The notes beneath the pieces are model-generated. The model made no database searches, had not been told where the DNA came from, and worked only from the letters and a program-made list of their open reading frames with translations. Positions 10,624 through 20,600 of a DNA stretch of 27,587 nt are shown here, piece after piece. The stretch spans positions 1-27,587 of the forward strand of contig CAMPET010000361.1 in NCBI GenBank assembly GCA_946803715.1. Direction: 5' to 3'. The position numbers were made by a program, and so were the translations under genes. Each line of letters starts with the position of its first letter. Position 1 is the first letter of the stretch. This DNA is from Beroe ovata. Lineage: Eukaryota > Ctenophora > Nuda > Beroida > Beroidae.

Positions 10624-11360
10624 AGGTGTGAACGGATAACAACCTGAATAAGAATGAGTTAGAACATTGAATGAAAGTAATAGACACGGGCAAGATTCAA
10701 GTGACAGTGAATGAGTGTTGATGTAGATGTATGAATGAATGAATGAATGAATGAACGAGTGTTGTGATACAAGACGGATGGCGCATGGTGTAAATAATCA
10801 AAGCAGCAGCGCGCTGTCACGTGACGTACCGAGCTAGAAGTGAGAGCCAGCTGCCACCGTGAAGTATGATGTGTTACGGTGAAGGTCGAAGGATGGCAGT
10901 AGGTCGTGCAGGCAAGCCGTAGTTAACACCCAGAGGTTGGAGCATGTGTCACAGATACAGCTGTGGCAGTTAGGAATGCTACGTCTGGGCACTCACAGCA
11001 AGACATGTGTAGAACTCGCTTTGGGAAACTGTGCCGTGCAAACTCAGGATATTATTGCGTGTTGATTCTGCGCTACCCTCTGTTCTGGCGGCAGGGATAC
11101 TCAGTCACCGCATGCATCTCTGGAACAGGTTCTCCTGACACTGTGTGGAATCAGGGGCTTTGAGACGACCCCCTGTCAGGGCAGTGAATGCTGCAAAACC
11201 GAGAAGGCAACTCCGGACTCTGGATTCCTGATTCTGCCCGACTCTCTCCCCCTAGCTCGTGATGAAATTCACCCACGTACTCCTGCTATCATCTCATTAC
11301 TTGAGTTAATGAGGTCTTGAATATTCTGATTTGCTGGAGCTCGTTCCTCTCAATCAACGT
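10624..11360 (+). repeat. Diverged LTR copy, middle to 3' portion
   Basis: It carries the same extra GAATAAGAATGAG and GAAT-repeat segment as the preceding piece, then continues through LTR sequence to CTCAATCAACG near the LTR 3' part, stopping at the N at 11361. It repeats part of the preceding contig, so the two may be separate copies or overlapping unmerged contigs. Confidence 0.65.
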
Positions 11361-11361
11361 N

Positions 11362-12193
11362 GAAAACAATGATATAAAAAAGGTAATGAAAAAGGTTATT
11401 TCTTTTGATAGGTATTTTGCTTTTTCTTGCTTGGTAAAAATATAGTAAAATGAAGCATCAAATAGTCCAAATTGAAGTTCTAATGTGATTGTTCTGCGTG
11501 ATACGAAGTCCAAGACGTGGTGTTACAGTGATGATGGTGGAGAAGCCAAGCAGAAGGTGTGAACGGATAACAACCGAGCTAGAAGTGAGAGTCAGCGGCC
11601 ACCGTGAAGTATCATGTGTTACGGTGAAGGTCGAAGGATGGCAGTAGGTCGTGCAGGCAAGCCGTAGTTAACACCCAGAGGTTGGAGCTTGTGTCACAGA
11701 TACAGCTGTGGCAGTCAGGAAGGCTAGATTTGGGCACTCACAGCAAGACAGGTGTAGAACTTGCTCTGTTTCCATTGTGTAGATAACTGGGGCCGGGAAC
11801 TGTGCCGCGCCAACTCAGGATATTATTGCACGTTGATTCTGCTCTACTCTCTGTACCGGCAGCAGGAATACTCTGTTACCACATGCATCTCCGGAACAGG
11901 GTCTCCTGACACTGTTGTGGAATCAGGAACTTGGAGACCACCCAAGGTCAGGGTAATGAATGCTGCAAAACCGAGAAGGCAACTCTGGACTCTGAGTTCT
12001 TTATTCTGCCCGACTCTCTCCCCCTAGCTCGTGATGAAATTCGCCCACGTACTCCTGCTATCATCTCATTACTTCAGTTAATGAGGTCCTGAATATCCTG
12101 ATTTGCTGGAGCTCGTTCCTCTCAATCAACGTTCCGGGGAAATCAAATAAACACGAAAATAGATAATTGATCTTCGAATATTTCCCACAGTTC
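11362..12193 (+). repeat. Third partial LTR copy
   Basis: It enters the LTR near GATATAAAAAAG and runs to TTTCCCACAGTTC, lacking both LTR ends, and is bounded by N at each side. It lacks the extra GAATAAG segment, so it is closer in structure to the outer LTRs, but with several point differences. Confidence 0.65.
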
Positions 12194-12194
12194 N

Positions 12195-12292
12195 GAACGC
12201 GGCATTTGCGACAGAATGCCGTCACATCACTAGAAAAAGCTACAGTGTTTCTACACGTGATGTGGCGACAATCTGTCGCAAATGCCGCGTTC
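12195..12292. repeat. Near-perfect long inverted repeat (foldback)
   Basis: The 21-base arms at 12195–12215 and 12272–12292 are exact reverse complements. Inside them, GTCACATCAC and CACGTGATGTGGC extend the pairing with mismatches, leaving a small central loop. The left arm starts immediately after the N at 12194. It could be a small MITE-like element or a sequencing or assembly foldback. Confidence 0.8.
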
Positions 12293-12787
12293 TTTCTCAT
12301 ATCATTGACTTTAAAATCAAGAACGCACAGATGCTGCGGACAACAACACCCAAATCTCATTTGGTTTTGGAAAAAATAGATAGATACATCTATATAGGTA
12401 GAGAACAATTTTAACACAAAAGTGTACCCTCTTTGAATGCCCATATCTTTTGAACCAAAAGAGGTACATCAAATGTCGACACGGCGTTGGAAAAAAGAAG
12501 GTTAGCGCTTTTCGAAAATGGTGACCAAAGTAATTATACAACACTTCTATGACGTCATAATGACGTCACAAAGTAGCAAATTTCAATTAATTTAATTTAG
12601 GGCAATATTTTGCAAGCTGAAGCAGATAGACTGGTTTTTCCAACAGAATGTGTTACCGTGGTTCTTGACCTTATTTGTGAGTGACTGTAACTCTTTTCTC
12701 GACCCATTTAACTGATTGAATAATTGAGTCTCCAGACTGATAACTATGCTGAGAACTCGGAACTTGGAGACTGGGTACTGGTAGAGA
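12293..12787. other. Unassigned sequence with paired TGACGTCA sites
   Basis: No supported coding frame is visible. Two TGACGTCA palindromes lie at 12550–12557 and 12561–12568, eleven bases apart. This is the consensus CREB/ATF site, but in a repeat setting it may be incidental. Confidence 0.4.
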
Positions 12788-12921
12788 GCACTGCAAAACC
12801 CGGAAGGCAACTCTGGACTCTGGATTCCTGACTCTGCCCGACTCTCTCCCCCTAGCTCGTGATGAAATTCACGGCCCACGTACTCCTGCTATCATCTCAT
12901 TACTTGAGTTAATGAGGTCTT
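12788..12921 (+). repeat. Short LTR fragment
   Basis: From GCAAAACCCGGAAGGCAACTC to TTAATGAGGTCTT it matches the 3' third of the LTRs, with a two-base insertion in TTCACGGCCCACG. It stops at the N at 12922. Confidence 0.6.
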
Positions 12922-12922
12922 N

Positions 12923-13174
12923 TCATCCCGCTTCTCCTCTCTATCCCCATCAGCTACTCCCCTCTCCCCTCATCCAGCTCCTCGCTTCCCTCCTCATTTA
13001 TCTTCAGAACTGTCCCCTCTCTCCTCATTCAGCTCTTCCCCTCTCTCTTCATCAAACTTCAGAACTTCTCCACTCCCCCCGATCCCACCTCTCCCCTCTC
13101 TCCTCAAACATATTCTCCTCTCTCTCCTCAAACATATTCTCCCCTCCCTCATCTAACATCTCCTCTCCGTCAGT
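12923..13174 (+). repeat. Polypyrimidine low-complexity contig
   Basis: The whole segment between two Ns is C- and T-rich, built from CTCCCCTCTC and TCATC words, with a tandem CTCTCTCCTCAAACATATTC near 13100–13150. The 92-codon frame through it is rich in S, P and L from composition only. Confidence 0.75.
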
Positions 13175-13175
13175 N

Positions 13176-14148
13176 CCAAAGACTACGTGAAAACTAGGTA
13201 CGAATATGAAGGAGTAGATTAAACATAAAAACCGTATTGCTATGTCACTAGTCTTTCCAGACTAGAAAGAATGATAGGCTAGAATTTTGTCCAGATACCA
13301 GGGAGAAATTTAATTTATGCCGGCAAAATCCTTGATGGAAGTCAGTGGCAAAAGTGCCGAAAATTCCCTAAAACAGCTTCATAGTGCGAACAAAACAGCA
13401 ATCTACTCACGTTTTACAATCATCATCTTCTTCTTCTCTGGTCTTCTCTCTATCCTCGACTAGCAATATCGTCTCTTTTGTCTCCGATCTTGCTTTCATC
13501 ATGTCTCCGTCCCTCGTCTCTCGATCTTTGTAAGTTCTTTCAGCTCTGTTCAATGTTCATTTCGCTATCAACTCTCGGCTTCATGTTCCACTGAGCTAAT
13601 GGTTACTCTTCGAGTGCCAGATTTATCGGGGTTTTCCCTGAATCTATGTTAGTAGGAGAGATGGTTAGCTGTTTGGTTCCTACCTTAACCTCTATTGGGG
13701 TACAAAACGGCCCTAACTTAGACGATTACTAGGACATTCACAACTTATGACAGGTACATATTCAGTAGGATATATAAGTATAAATGAAAATGGCTATGAT
13801 TGAATGAGGGCATGCTGGTCGACGGTCGTTGTGCACATTACTATTCGAACAAAAAGTAAAAGTTGAAATAAACAAAAGTGGATATAATAAAACATGGCTT
13901 GGTACGTACGCAAAGTTTGAAAGCTACTGTGGAAATGGAATTGAGTAAATTAAAATGAAAAGTGTGTTGACAATGAAAAGGTGAGTGTGTTAATGAAAAA
14001 GAGAGTGAACTGTGGAATGGACAAGTTGATGTGAGTTGAATGAAATCGGTGAATAAAGTAAAATGTCAATGAGTAATGAGTATGATGAAAAATTGTCTAC
14101 CAACTTGATCAGAACCGATTGAGAAGCCCCGCATCGGGCTCCAAAACA
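13176..14148 (+). repeat. Element interior, right-end module, copy 2
   Basis: It is homologous to 8889–9855 with scattered substitutions and indels, and it abuts the right LTR. It ends in the hairpin at 14123–14142 and the spacer AAAACA. As in the other copy, the last 300 bases are poor in C on the plus strand. No reading frame is preserved between the copies. Confidence 0.65.
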
Positions 14149-15418
14149 TGTTATCAACCCTCGTTAAGGCCCAGGTTAGCAGGTGAGGGCGTAACAAGTC
14201 ATCCATAAGAGTATGGGTCGCTCATAACGATATGCAACTCTCACGAGGACACGCTACTGTTATTTATTCATTTCTGATGGAAGAAAAGGGCTCCTTGTAG
14301 CGGTCAGAGGTGTTGCATAGCAGTCAGGGCGAGCATGACTCAGGGTTAGAGGTATCGGCCCAAGGACTCCTCATTTATAGTTCTGATCAATTTGGTACCA
14401 AGGAAAACGATGATATAAAAAAGTAAAGAGAAAGGTGTTTCTTTTGTTAGGTATTTTGCTTTTTCTTGCTTGGTAAAAATGTAATAAAATGAAGTATCGA
14501 ATAGTCCAAATTGAAGTCCTAATGCGAGTGTTCTGTGAGTTAGTCCAAGACGTAGTGTCACATTGATGATGGTGGTTAAGCCAAATCAGAACACGTGAAC
14601 AGAATAACAACCGAGCTATGAGTGAGAGTCAGCTGCCACCGTGAAGTATGTTACGGTGAAGGTCGAAGGATGGCAGTAGGTCGTGCAGGCAAGCCGTAGT
14701 TAACACCCAGAGGTTGGAGCTTGTGTCACAGATACAGCTGTGATGGTTAGGAAGGCTAGGTCTGGGCTTTCACAGCAGAACATGTGTAGAACTCGCTCTG
14801 TAACTGTTATGTTTCCATTGTGTAGATAACTGGGAAACTGTGCCGTGCAAACTCAGGATATTATAGCGCGTTGATTCTGCTCTACCATCTGTTCTGGCAG
14901 CCGGAATACTTAGTCACCAAATGCATCTCTGGAACAGGGTCTCCTGACAGTGTTGAGGAATCAGGAGCTTGGAGACGACCCCCCTGTCAGGGCAGTGAAT
15001 GCTGCGAAACCGAGAAGGCAACTCTGGACTCTGAGTTCTTGATTCTGCCCGACTCTCTCCCCTTAGCTCGTGATGAAATTCACCCACGTACTCCTGCTAT
15101 CATCTCATTACTTGAGTTAATGAGTTCCTGAATATCCTGATTTGCTGGAGCTCGTTCCTCTCAATCAACGTTCCGGGGAAATCAAATAAACACGAAAATA
15201 GATAATTGATCTTCGAATATTTCCCACAGTTCATTAATGAATCTCTCCAGCTCGCTAATCATAGCTTCTCTATTCACGACAATTAATCACCAAAACAGCA
15301 AGTAATTATCAACACCACGATCTTCCATTATTTGGGAAATTGTGAAATGCATTAGGAGAAATAACACATTCCAGCATGACACCGGGCTCAGGAGAATGCT
15401 GAGGCAGGGGGCATAACA
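14149..15418 (+). repeat. Right long terminal repeat
   Basis: This copy of the left LTR is 1270 bp, starting TGTTAT and ending ATAACA, with the TATA box at 14414–14423 and AATAAA at 15185–15190. Its short internal open frames are identical to those in the left copy because the DNA is. It is directly followed by CGCAA, matching the left flank. Confidence 0.75.
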
Positions 15419-15423
15419 CGCAA
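15419..15423. repeat. Right target-site duplication, CGCAA
   Basis: CGCAA follows the CA end of the right LTR and equals the five bases before the left LTR. It supports the two outer LTRs belonging to one insertion despite the disordered interior. Confidence 0.7.
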
Positions 15424-15600
15424 GCCGCTTCGCGGCTTGCATCAGCGGTCTGGCATCGCTCGACAATCTACTAATCTAGCATGCATCATGATCACTTGAC
15501 AAGGCCCAGTTGCCGCGCACGTCACAAATTATTCGAATAATTTGCGGCGTGCGCGCAATAAAATTTTCGACAGGGGCTATCATCGACAACCAAGGAGGGA
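15420..15600 (-). repeat. GC-rich hairpin repeat, right flank of the LTR element
   Basis: A perfect hairpin with 9-base arms GCAAGCCGC/GCGGCTTGC lies at 15420–15440. An 18-base palindrome, AAATTATTCGAATAATTT, lies at 15526–15543 inside a longer imperfect hairpin. Read on the minus strand, 15540–15595 gives a GATGATAG, CTGTCGAAAATTTT and GCGC order like the repeat at 2878–3160, so the two flanks are in opposite orientation. Confidence 0.55.
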
Positions 15601-16243
15601 GTTACACCTTCAAACGGCTTTCATTTTATTACATATTTTATCAACTGATTTCAGATGATTAGATGATCATGTGATATCAGATGGTGTCAACTCAAGCTTT
15701 CAGTTTGCTTTGTCATTTGTAGCAAATCATCTCTTGACTATATTCAAGTGATTCTTACTACTCATTTCTTGTGCCTGAATACTGAACTTTGTGTGCAATA
15801 AAGTTCTCAACAGTCTGTCTATCATCAATAAATGAATGACATTGCACTTTGCACTACACCCTGATGGTACAAGAGAATTCTTGTCTTTCATCAAAGTACT
15901 TTGTCGGAGTATCATTGTCTGATGAGAGCTGTGAGACAAGTTTTTGTTCAGAAGGGACTCTAAAGGATTACAACAAGAACACAGTGTGTGCAGTTAAATT
16001 CCCAATTTTCAATTAGCATAATTAAGGTACTGTGCCACCAGTATAGAGCATAACATGCATCGGGCAAGTAGCAAAGCCAAGATAACATCTTCAAATCTGG
16101 TAGTGTGTCTACATCATTGGTTGAGTAAGTGTTTTCCCATGCTTCTACCTAGCTATTACACTCTATGATACCATAATTTCTTGTTGTAAACTTTGCTCAA
16201 AATTGTTGTAAAATTACTAAATAATGATCTTAATCTTAGAGTA
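15601..16243. other. Upstream region of the PDCD10 gene
   Basis: No coding exon is supported. On the minus strand, 15760–15830 reads TTGATGATAGACAG then TGAGAACTTTATTGC, faintly like the GC-rich repeat above, so it may be a decayed copy. The 5' UTR and promoter of the following gene should lie near its right end, but I see no distinct TATA box. Confidence 0.4.
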
Positions 16244-16940
16244 ATGGCTAGTGAACCGCCCCCTTCCTTGGCCTTTTCCACTGTGATAGCACCCCTGGTC
16301 ACAAAGTTCCCAAAAGGTATATGCTGTTTCTTTCTCCTCATTCTCTCACATATATATTAACCTTGCTGCTTGGTCATTGTTCATATCTAATTCTCCAATT
16401 TCAGATCAAGGTAAATCACTACGTGAAGCGTTTGTATTTGCTGAAAAACAAAATCCTGGTTTCATTCATGATTTTGTTGCTGGTGTTATCCAGAATGATG
16501 ATATGACTGAAATACTTCTACGACTGGGATCTAATGAGTGTGCTGAATATATCATAAATCAAAACTCTGAACTTAATATGCAACTTAACAAGAAGGCACA
16601 GCAACTCAGAGTGCTTTTGAGCAATATACCTGATCAAATACAAGACAAATCTGTTTTCTTGCAAACCATCAAAGACATTGCTCAAAGCATAAAAGAGCTT
16701 TTGAATTGCGTGAATAAATTTTATCAATCCAACACAAATAACCCAGCTGTTATCCAAAACAAGAGGTTGTTTGACCATCATAAGAAGAGTTTTGTTAGGT
16801 GCAGCAAAGCATTCAGTGATAGTCTAAGAACATTCTTCAAGAACAACAATAATTCAATTGTTTTTCTCAGTGCCAATAAACTTATAACACAGACTAATGT
16901 TTTGATGAGGACAATCAAAATCATAATTGAAAAAGGATAG
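16244..16940 (+). CDS. PDCD10: Programmed cell death protein 10 / CCM3 homologue
   Basis: Two exons, 16244–16316 and 16405–16940, join in phase to give 202 aa; the donor is GTATAT and the acceptor TTTCAG. The human protein is 212 aa. PDCD10 is a cytoplasmic adaptor that pairs with GCKIII kinases (STK24, STK25, STK26) through its N-terminal helices and with CCM2, striatins and paxillin through a C-terminal FAT-like four-helix bundle. Seen here: LREAFVFAEKQNPG in the N-terminal domain, then FLQTIKDIAQSIKELL and, near the end, FVRCSKAFSDSLRTFFK and FLSANKLITQTN, all close to the family's best-conserved stretches. The ATG at 16244 is the only one fitting exon 1; the first 23 residues diverge and are slightly shorter than in vertebrates. 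Asn-rich insertions occur around residues 145–150 and 178. The frame is intact. I am very sure of the family. Confidence 0.93.
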
Positions 16941-17629
16941 GATTTGAAGAAGTGTGTCATTATCACTAATCATGGTTTAAGAGTTTGAACTTTGTGTTGC
17001 AATAGGAATTTATTTGTGATATTATATTCTGGTATGGATGTGAAATAAGAGCAGTTACAAACTGAAGCAATTAAGTTACTAGCAAACTGCCACATTTATA
17101 CTCTGTAATAATGTACATATTATTCTCATACTGTTGTCTTATGTTGCTCAGGGGTATTGAGCATTCATTATAGTCAAGACTCAAGGTACAATACAACTAG
17201 AACTCTGTCAGTTTATTTTGTGCATCAACTCCAGTACATAAGCATCATTGTCTTTATTGGTTAATGACCGAAGTCTGCAACTGCACTATGAATTGATTTG
17301 TTGACTATTTGATTAAGAGTGAATAATCTGAACGACTATAATCATGTTGGAGCAAGGTTCTAATTCAGGTTCTGTTTAAATGTAGGAGTATGCCATCTTG
17401 TATGAGCAATGTTAGGTTGTGACATGGATGAAATTGTTCTTCAGTTCTTCTTAATTCTTGATATATTAACTGAATAATGTTCATCAAATTGTGACTTTTA
17501 GGATAATTGAGTATGAAGAACGTGTATTATGAAATTCTCAATTGAAATATGCTCAGAGCAACCTGTTCAGTCTGAACTCTTAATGATGTGGGTATGATAT
17601 TTGATAGATTTCTTATGACTCTCTCCCAG
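16941..17629. other. Spacer between the PDCD10 and BRD10-like genes
   Basis: This AT-rich region holds the PDCD10 3' UTR and the upstream region of the next gene. No canonical AATAAA was found soon after the PDCD10 stop. The end, CTTATGACTCTCTCCCAG, looks like a splice acceptor, so a 5' UTR exon of the next gene may lie within this spacer. Confidence 0.45.
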
Positions 17630-17635
17630 TGGTGC

Positions 17636-20600
17636 ATGGCTGATGTCCACAAACACGCTCCAATACAGAATCCTGTGAGTGGGGAGATGCACCTTTCTAA
17701 CAGTTACAGCACTGATCGCCCCTTGCCATGCACCTGCCCTTCTCCCTCCTGTCAGAGTCACAAGAAGCCATCCATCCCTGACAGTCTTGTACCATCAGTT
17801 CCCGCTATGCCGCAATCTAGTTACCTGAAATCATTCCTATGTGATGGTGATGAGGAGAGCAAGCCACTTCCAGAAACTAACCGTAAAAAGTACCAAACAA
17901 CATACCAATCTACCAATTCTCCTGCCTTGTCGAACAACAATAAATACCAGACGACATACCAGTCAAGCAACTCTCCTGCTTTGTCAAAGCATCCAGCCAA
18001 AAGGAGAAGAATCACATCCAGTGGATCAAATAGTGATACGGATATCTTCAAACAGCGGACAAACCAACTAACCTACAGTCGGGTAAAAACGACAGCAAAT
18101 AACGACACTTCTAAATCTGGGCCAGTATGTGGGGTATTTGGTGCCAAGTCCGACGCTAAACCCTGCCATAGACCAAAGTTTCCTACTGATGAGTCAGATG
18201 AGAAGAGTAAATCAGCGTCCAACTCGCCAGGTACGGCTCGTCAGTTTCAGTGATGAGCATTGTCTTGGTCGTGTGGTGATATTTAATGTCAATATGGACT
18301 CATGGTGCAACTGTACCTATGTGGTATGTATTCTTATATCTCCAGCTCTAAGAATTCCCCCTTCAGCGCCTTCACCCAGTAGCAGCAAGGAAAGTTCACC
18401 CTTCTTCTTCATAAAGTCGGAAGCGAACACGGACACCTCTGTAAAATCTGAGCAGTGTAAGTTGATATGATATGATATGTATAGCCATTTAATTGGTAAT
18501 TAACCAATATTTAGGTTTGATTATATATGACCAACTCAATCTATAATTAGTGATTAATTAGAACTACTGATTCTCTCTAATTTGATACGTATTTCCAGCC
18601 TCTCGATCAGTCTCACCAGCATCTGATGTGAAAGATGAAGCTCCTGTCTCAAACGGCCACAAGAATTCTCTCAAGACGATTATTGAACCTGTAGTGCGGT
18701 CTAGACCAGGTGAGCTGAGAAGAATGAAATTTAGTTTTGCAATACTCACATCGATAACATGATGACTTAGACATTCTGAGGATTTTGTAAAACATCCTCT
18801 TTTCGTAGGCAGGTCGGCGGCTGCGAAAGCACAGAGTCTTATCAAGAAGATAGGGCACCGACCAAGGGATAAGAAAGAGGAAAAGGGAACAGATGATGAG
18901 TTTTACAGTGATGGAAGGTTTTTCATAACCGTATTTCATGTGTTCTTGGTCATGGTGTCCATTATCTAAATGTTGAGAGATCTCGAGACTCGATGTAATT
19001 TTCTTGAGACCATTCTTAGTTCTTACTTTTCTCGACTCTACTCCCCTGGATACCTCTGTCCACTTTCGCTTTTACTCACACCACTTCCTTTGACATCACT
19101 CGTGCTTCACTTGACACCACTTTCCTTGACACCACTATTGCTCTCACTGACAGCTCTTCCCTTGACACCACTCGCGCCTCTGTTGGCACCACTCTTACAT
19201 TCATTGACACCACTTTCAATTCCATGTCACCTCAGCACGGACGTGTTTGTCCCCAAGTTCATCCTGGATCCCAGTTTACTCCATACCCTCGTAGCACCCT
19301 TGCAAATCGGATACAAACTGTACACTCATCTCAGGTAGGAGAAATACATACCTTGTAGATACTGTGTAGATACTGTGTAGATACTGAGAATTGAGATATG
19401 AACGTTTGTACTCATTGCACTCGCACATTGGACAGTGCTAAGAAGCTGTCCTCGTGAAATTGAAAATGTTTTGACATCCACCATTTGGTGCGCGCGGCGC
19501 GGGAATATGACCCCCATTTTTAGATGATAATCTCCATTTTATCCCAGGAATGATCCGAATCTAAGACAAGATCTTGTTCCCTTCATGCAGCCAGTCGATG
19601 CATCCAACAACAGCTCTACCAAAGATTACTACAAGAAAATTGAGAAACCAATGTGTCTATCTAAAAGTGAGTCTCCCACACAAACTGTTACTGATCGATT
19701 GGAACAAGTACTCAGTTTAAATTGAGCAACTGTCAATATACATTGCCAATGACAACATGCCTTTCAGTTGAGGAAAAGCTGCTGAATTTGAACTATTTTT
19801 CAACGCCTGAGATAATTGCCGATCTAAGGTTGATGCTGGAAAACTGTTACCGATTTAACGGGACAGAATCATGGATAAGCAAACAAGCTTGTAAGGTATG
19901 ATATGGCTGTGTATTGTCTGTTGACACACATGTGTTCCTGCGTGTTTGTGTGAAAATGTGTTATGTCAGCGTTGTGTGATGTAATCTCATGAAATGAGCA
20001 ATAGTCCTATTCCGCGGCGCGTTCAGACGCGCGCAGTAAAAATGTCGACGATACCACTCTTTTCAAAATCTCGGTGCAATGAAAAGCACACTCCACGCGC
20101 GTTCGTATGTTGCGCGTTGTAGACCAGAATCCTGGAGTGAGATGGTTGCAATAACATAGCTGAGATATAGCTCTATTTTTAGGCAGAGAGACAAACCAAT
20201 TGCTCAATCTACAGCCTGATTCTCCCCTTTTCAGATTGAAATGAGTCTGGAGAGTCGCATTACTCTTCTCCCCTACTCAATGAAAGGGAAGTGTTCATTG
20301 GCAGAAACATCGCCCCACNGTTTTACAGTGATGGAAGGTTTTTCATAACCGTGTTCATGTGTTCTTGGTCATGGTGTAAATACTCTAAATGTTGAGAGAT
20401 CTCGATGTCATTTTTCTCGAGACCATTCTTACTTTTCTCGACTCCACTCCCCTGGATACCACTTTCCACTTCCGCTTTTATTCACACCACTTCCTTTGAC
20501 ATCAGTCGTGCTTCAGTTGACACCACTTTCCTTGACACCATTGTTCCTTCCATTGACACTACTTGTTCTTCCATTGACATCACTTTCCTTGAACCTTGAC

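Larger units (their letters stand above)
3200..15418 (+). mobile_element. LTR-type element of about 12.2 kb without recognisable coding sequence
   Basis: It is bounded by near-identical direct repeats of 1272 and 1270 bp that start TGTTAT and end ATAACA, with CGCAA on both outer sides. Orientation is taken from a TATA box and an AATAAA inside the terminal repeats. The interior (4472–14148) has no open frame resembling gag, protease, reverse transcriptase, RNase H or integrase on either strand. No primer-binding site starting TGG is seen right after the left repeat, and no polypurine tract right before the right one. The interior carries tandem-repeat arrays, a second partial LTR region and six N joins, so its internal order is uncertain. 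It could be a large non-autonomous derivative, or an element whose interior is misassembled from several family members. Confidence 0.6.
18900..20318 (+). repeat. Duplicated bromodomain segment, copy 1 (contig end)
   Basis: This is nearly identical to 20320–21797 and ends at the N at 20319. It contains the end of exon 4, full exon equivalents at 19236–19334, 19548–19666 and 19768–19895, and a truncated last exon from 20235. Differences from copy 2 include GGGACAGAATC versus GGGACCGATTC in exon 7 (Glu versus Asp), intron indels and a shorter 11-bp repeat. The pattern fits two haplotypes placed in series rather than a real tandem duplication. Confidence 0.85.

Noticed and set aside
16518-16966. 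Two minus-strand ORFs across PDCD10
   Set aside because: They are antisense shadows of the conserved PDCD10 exon.
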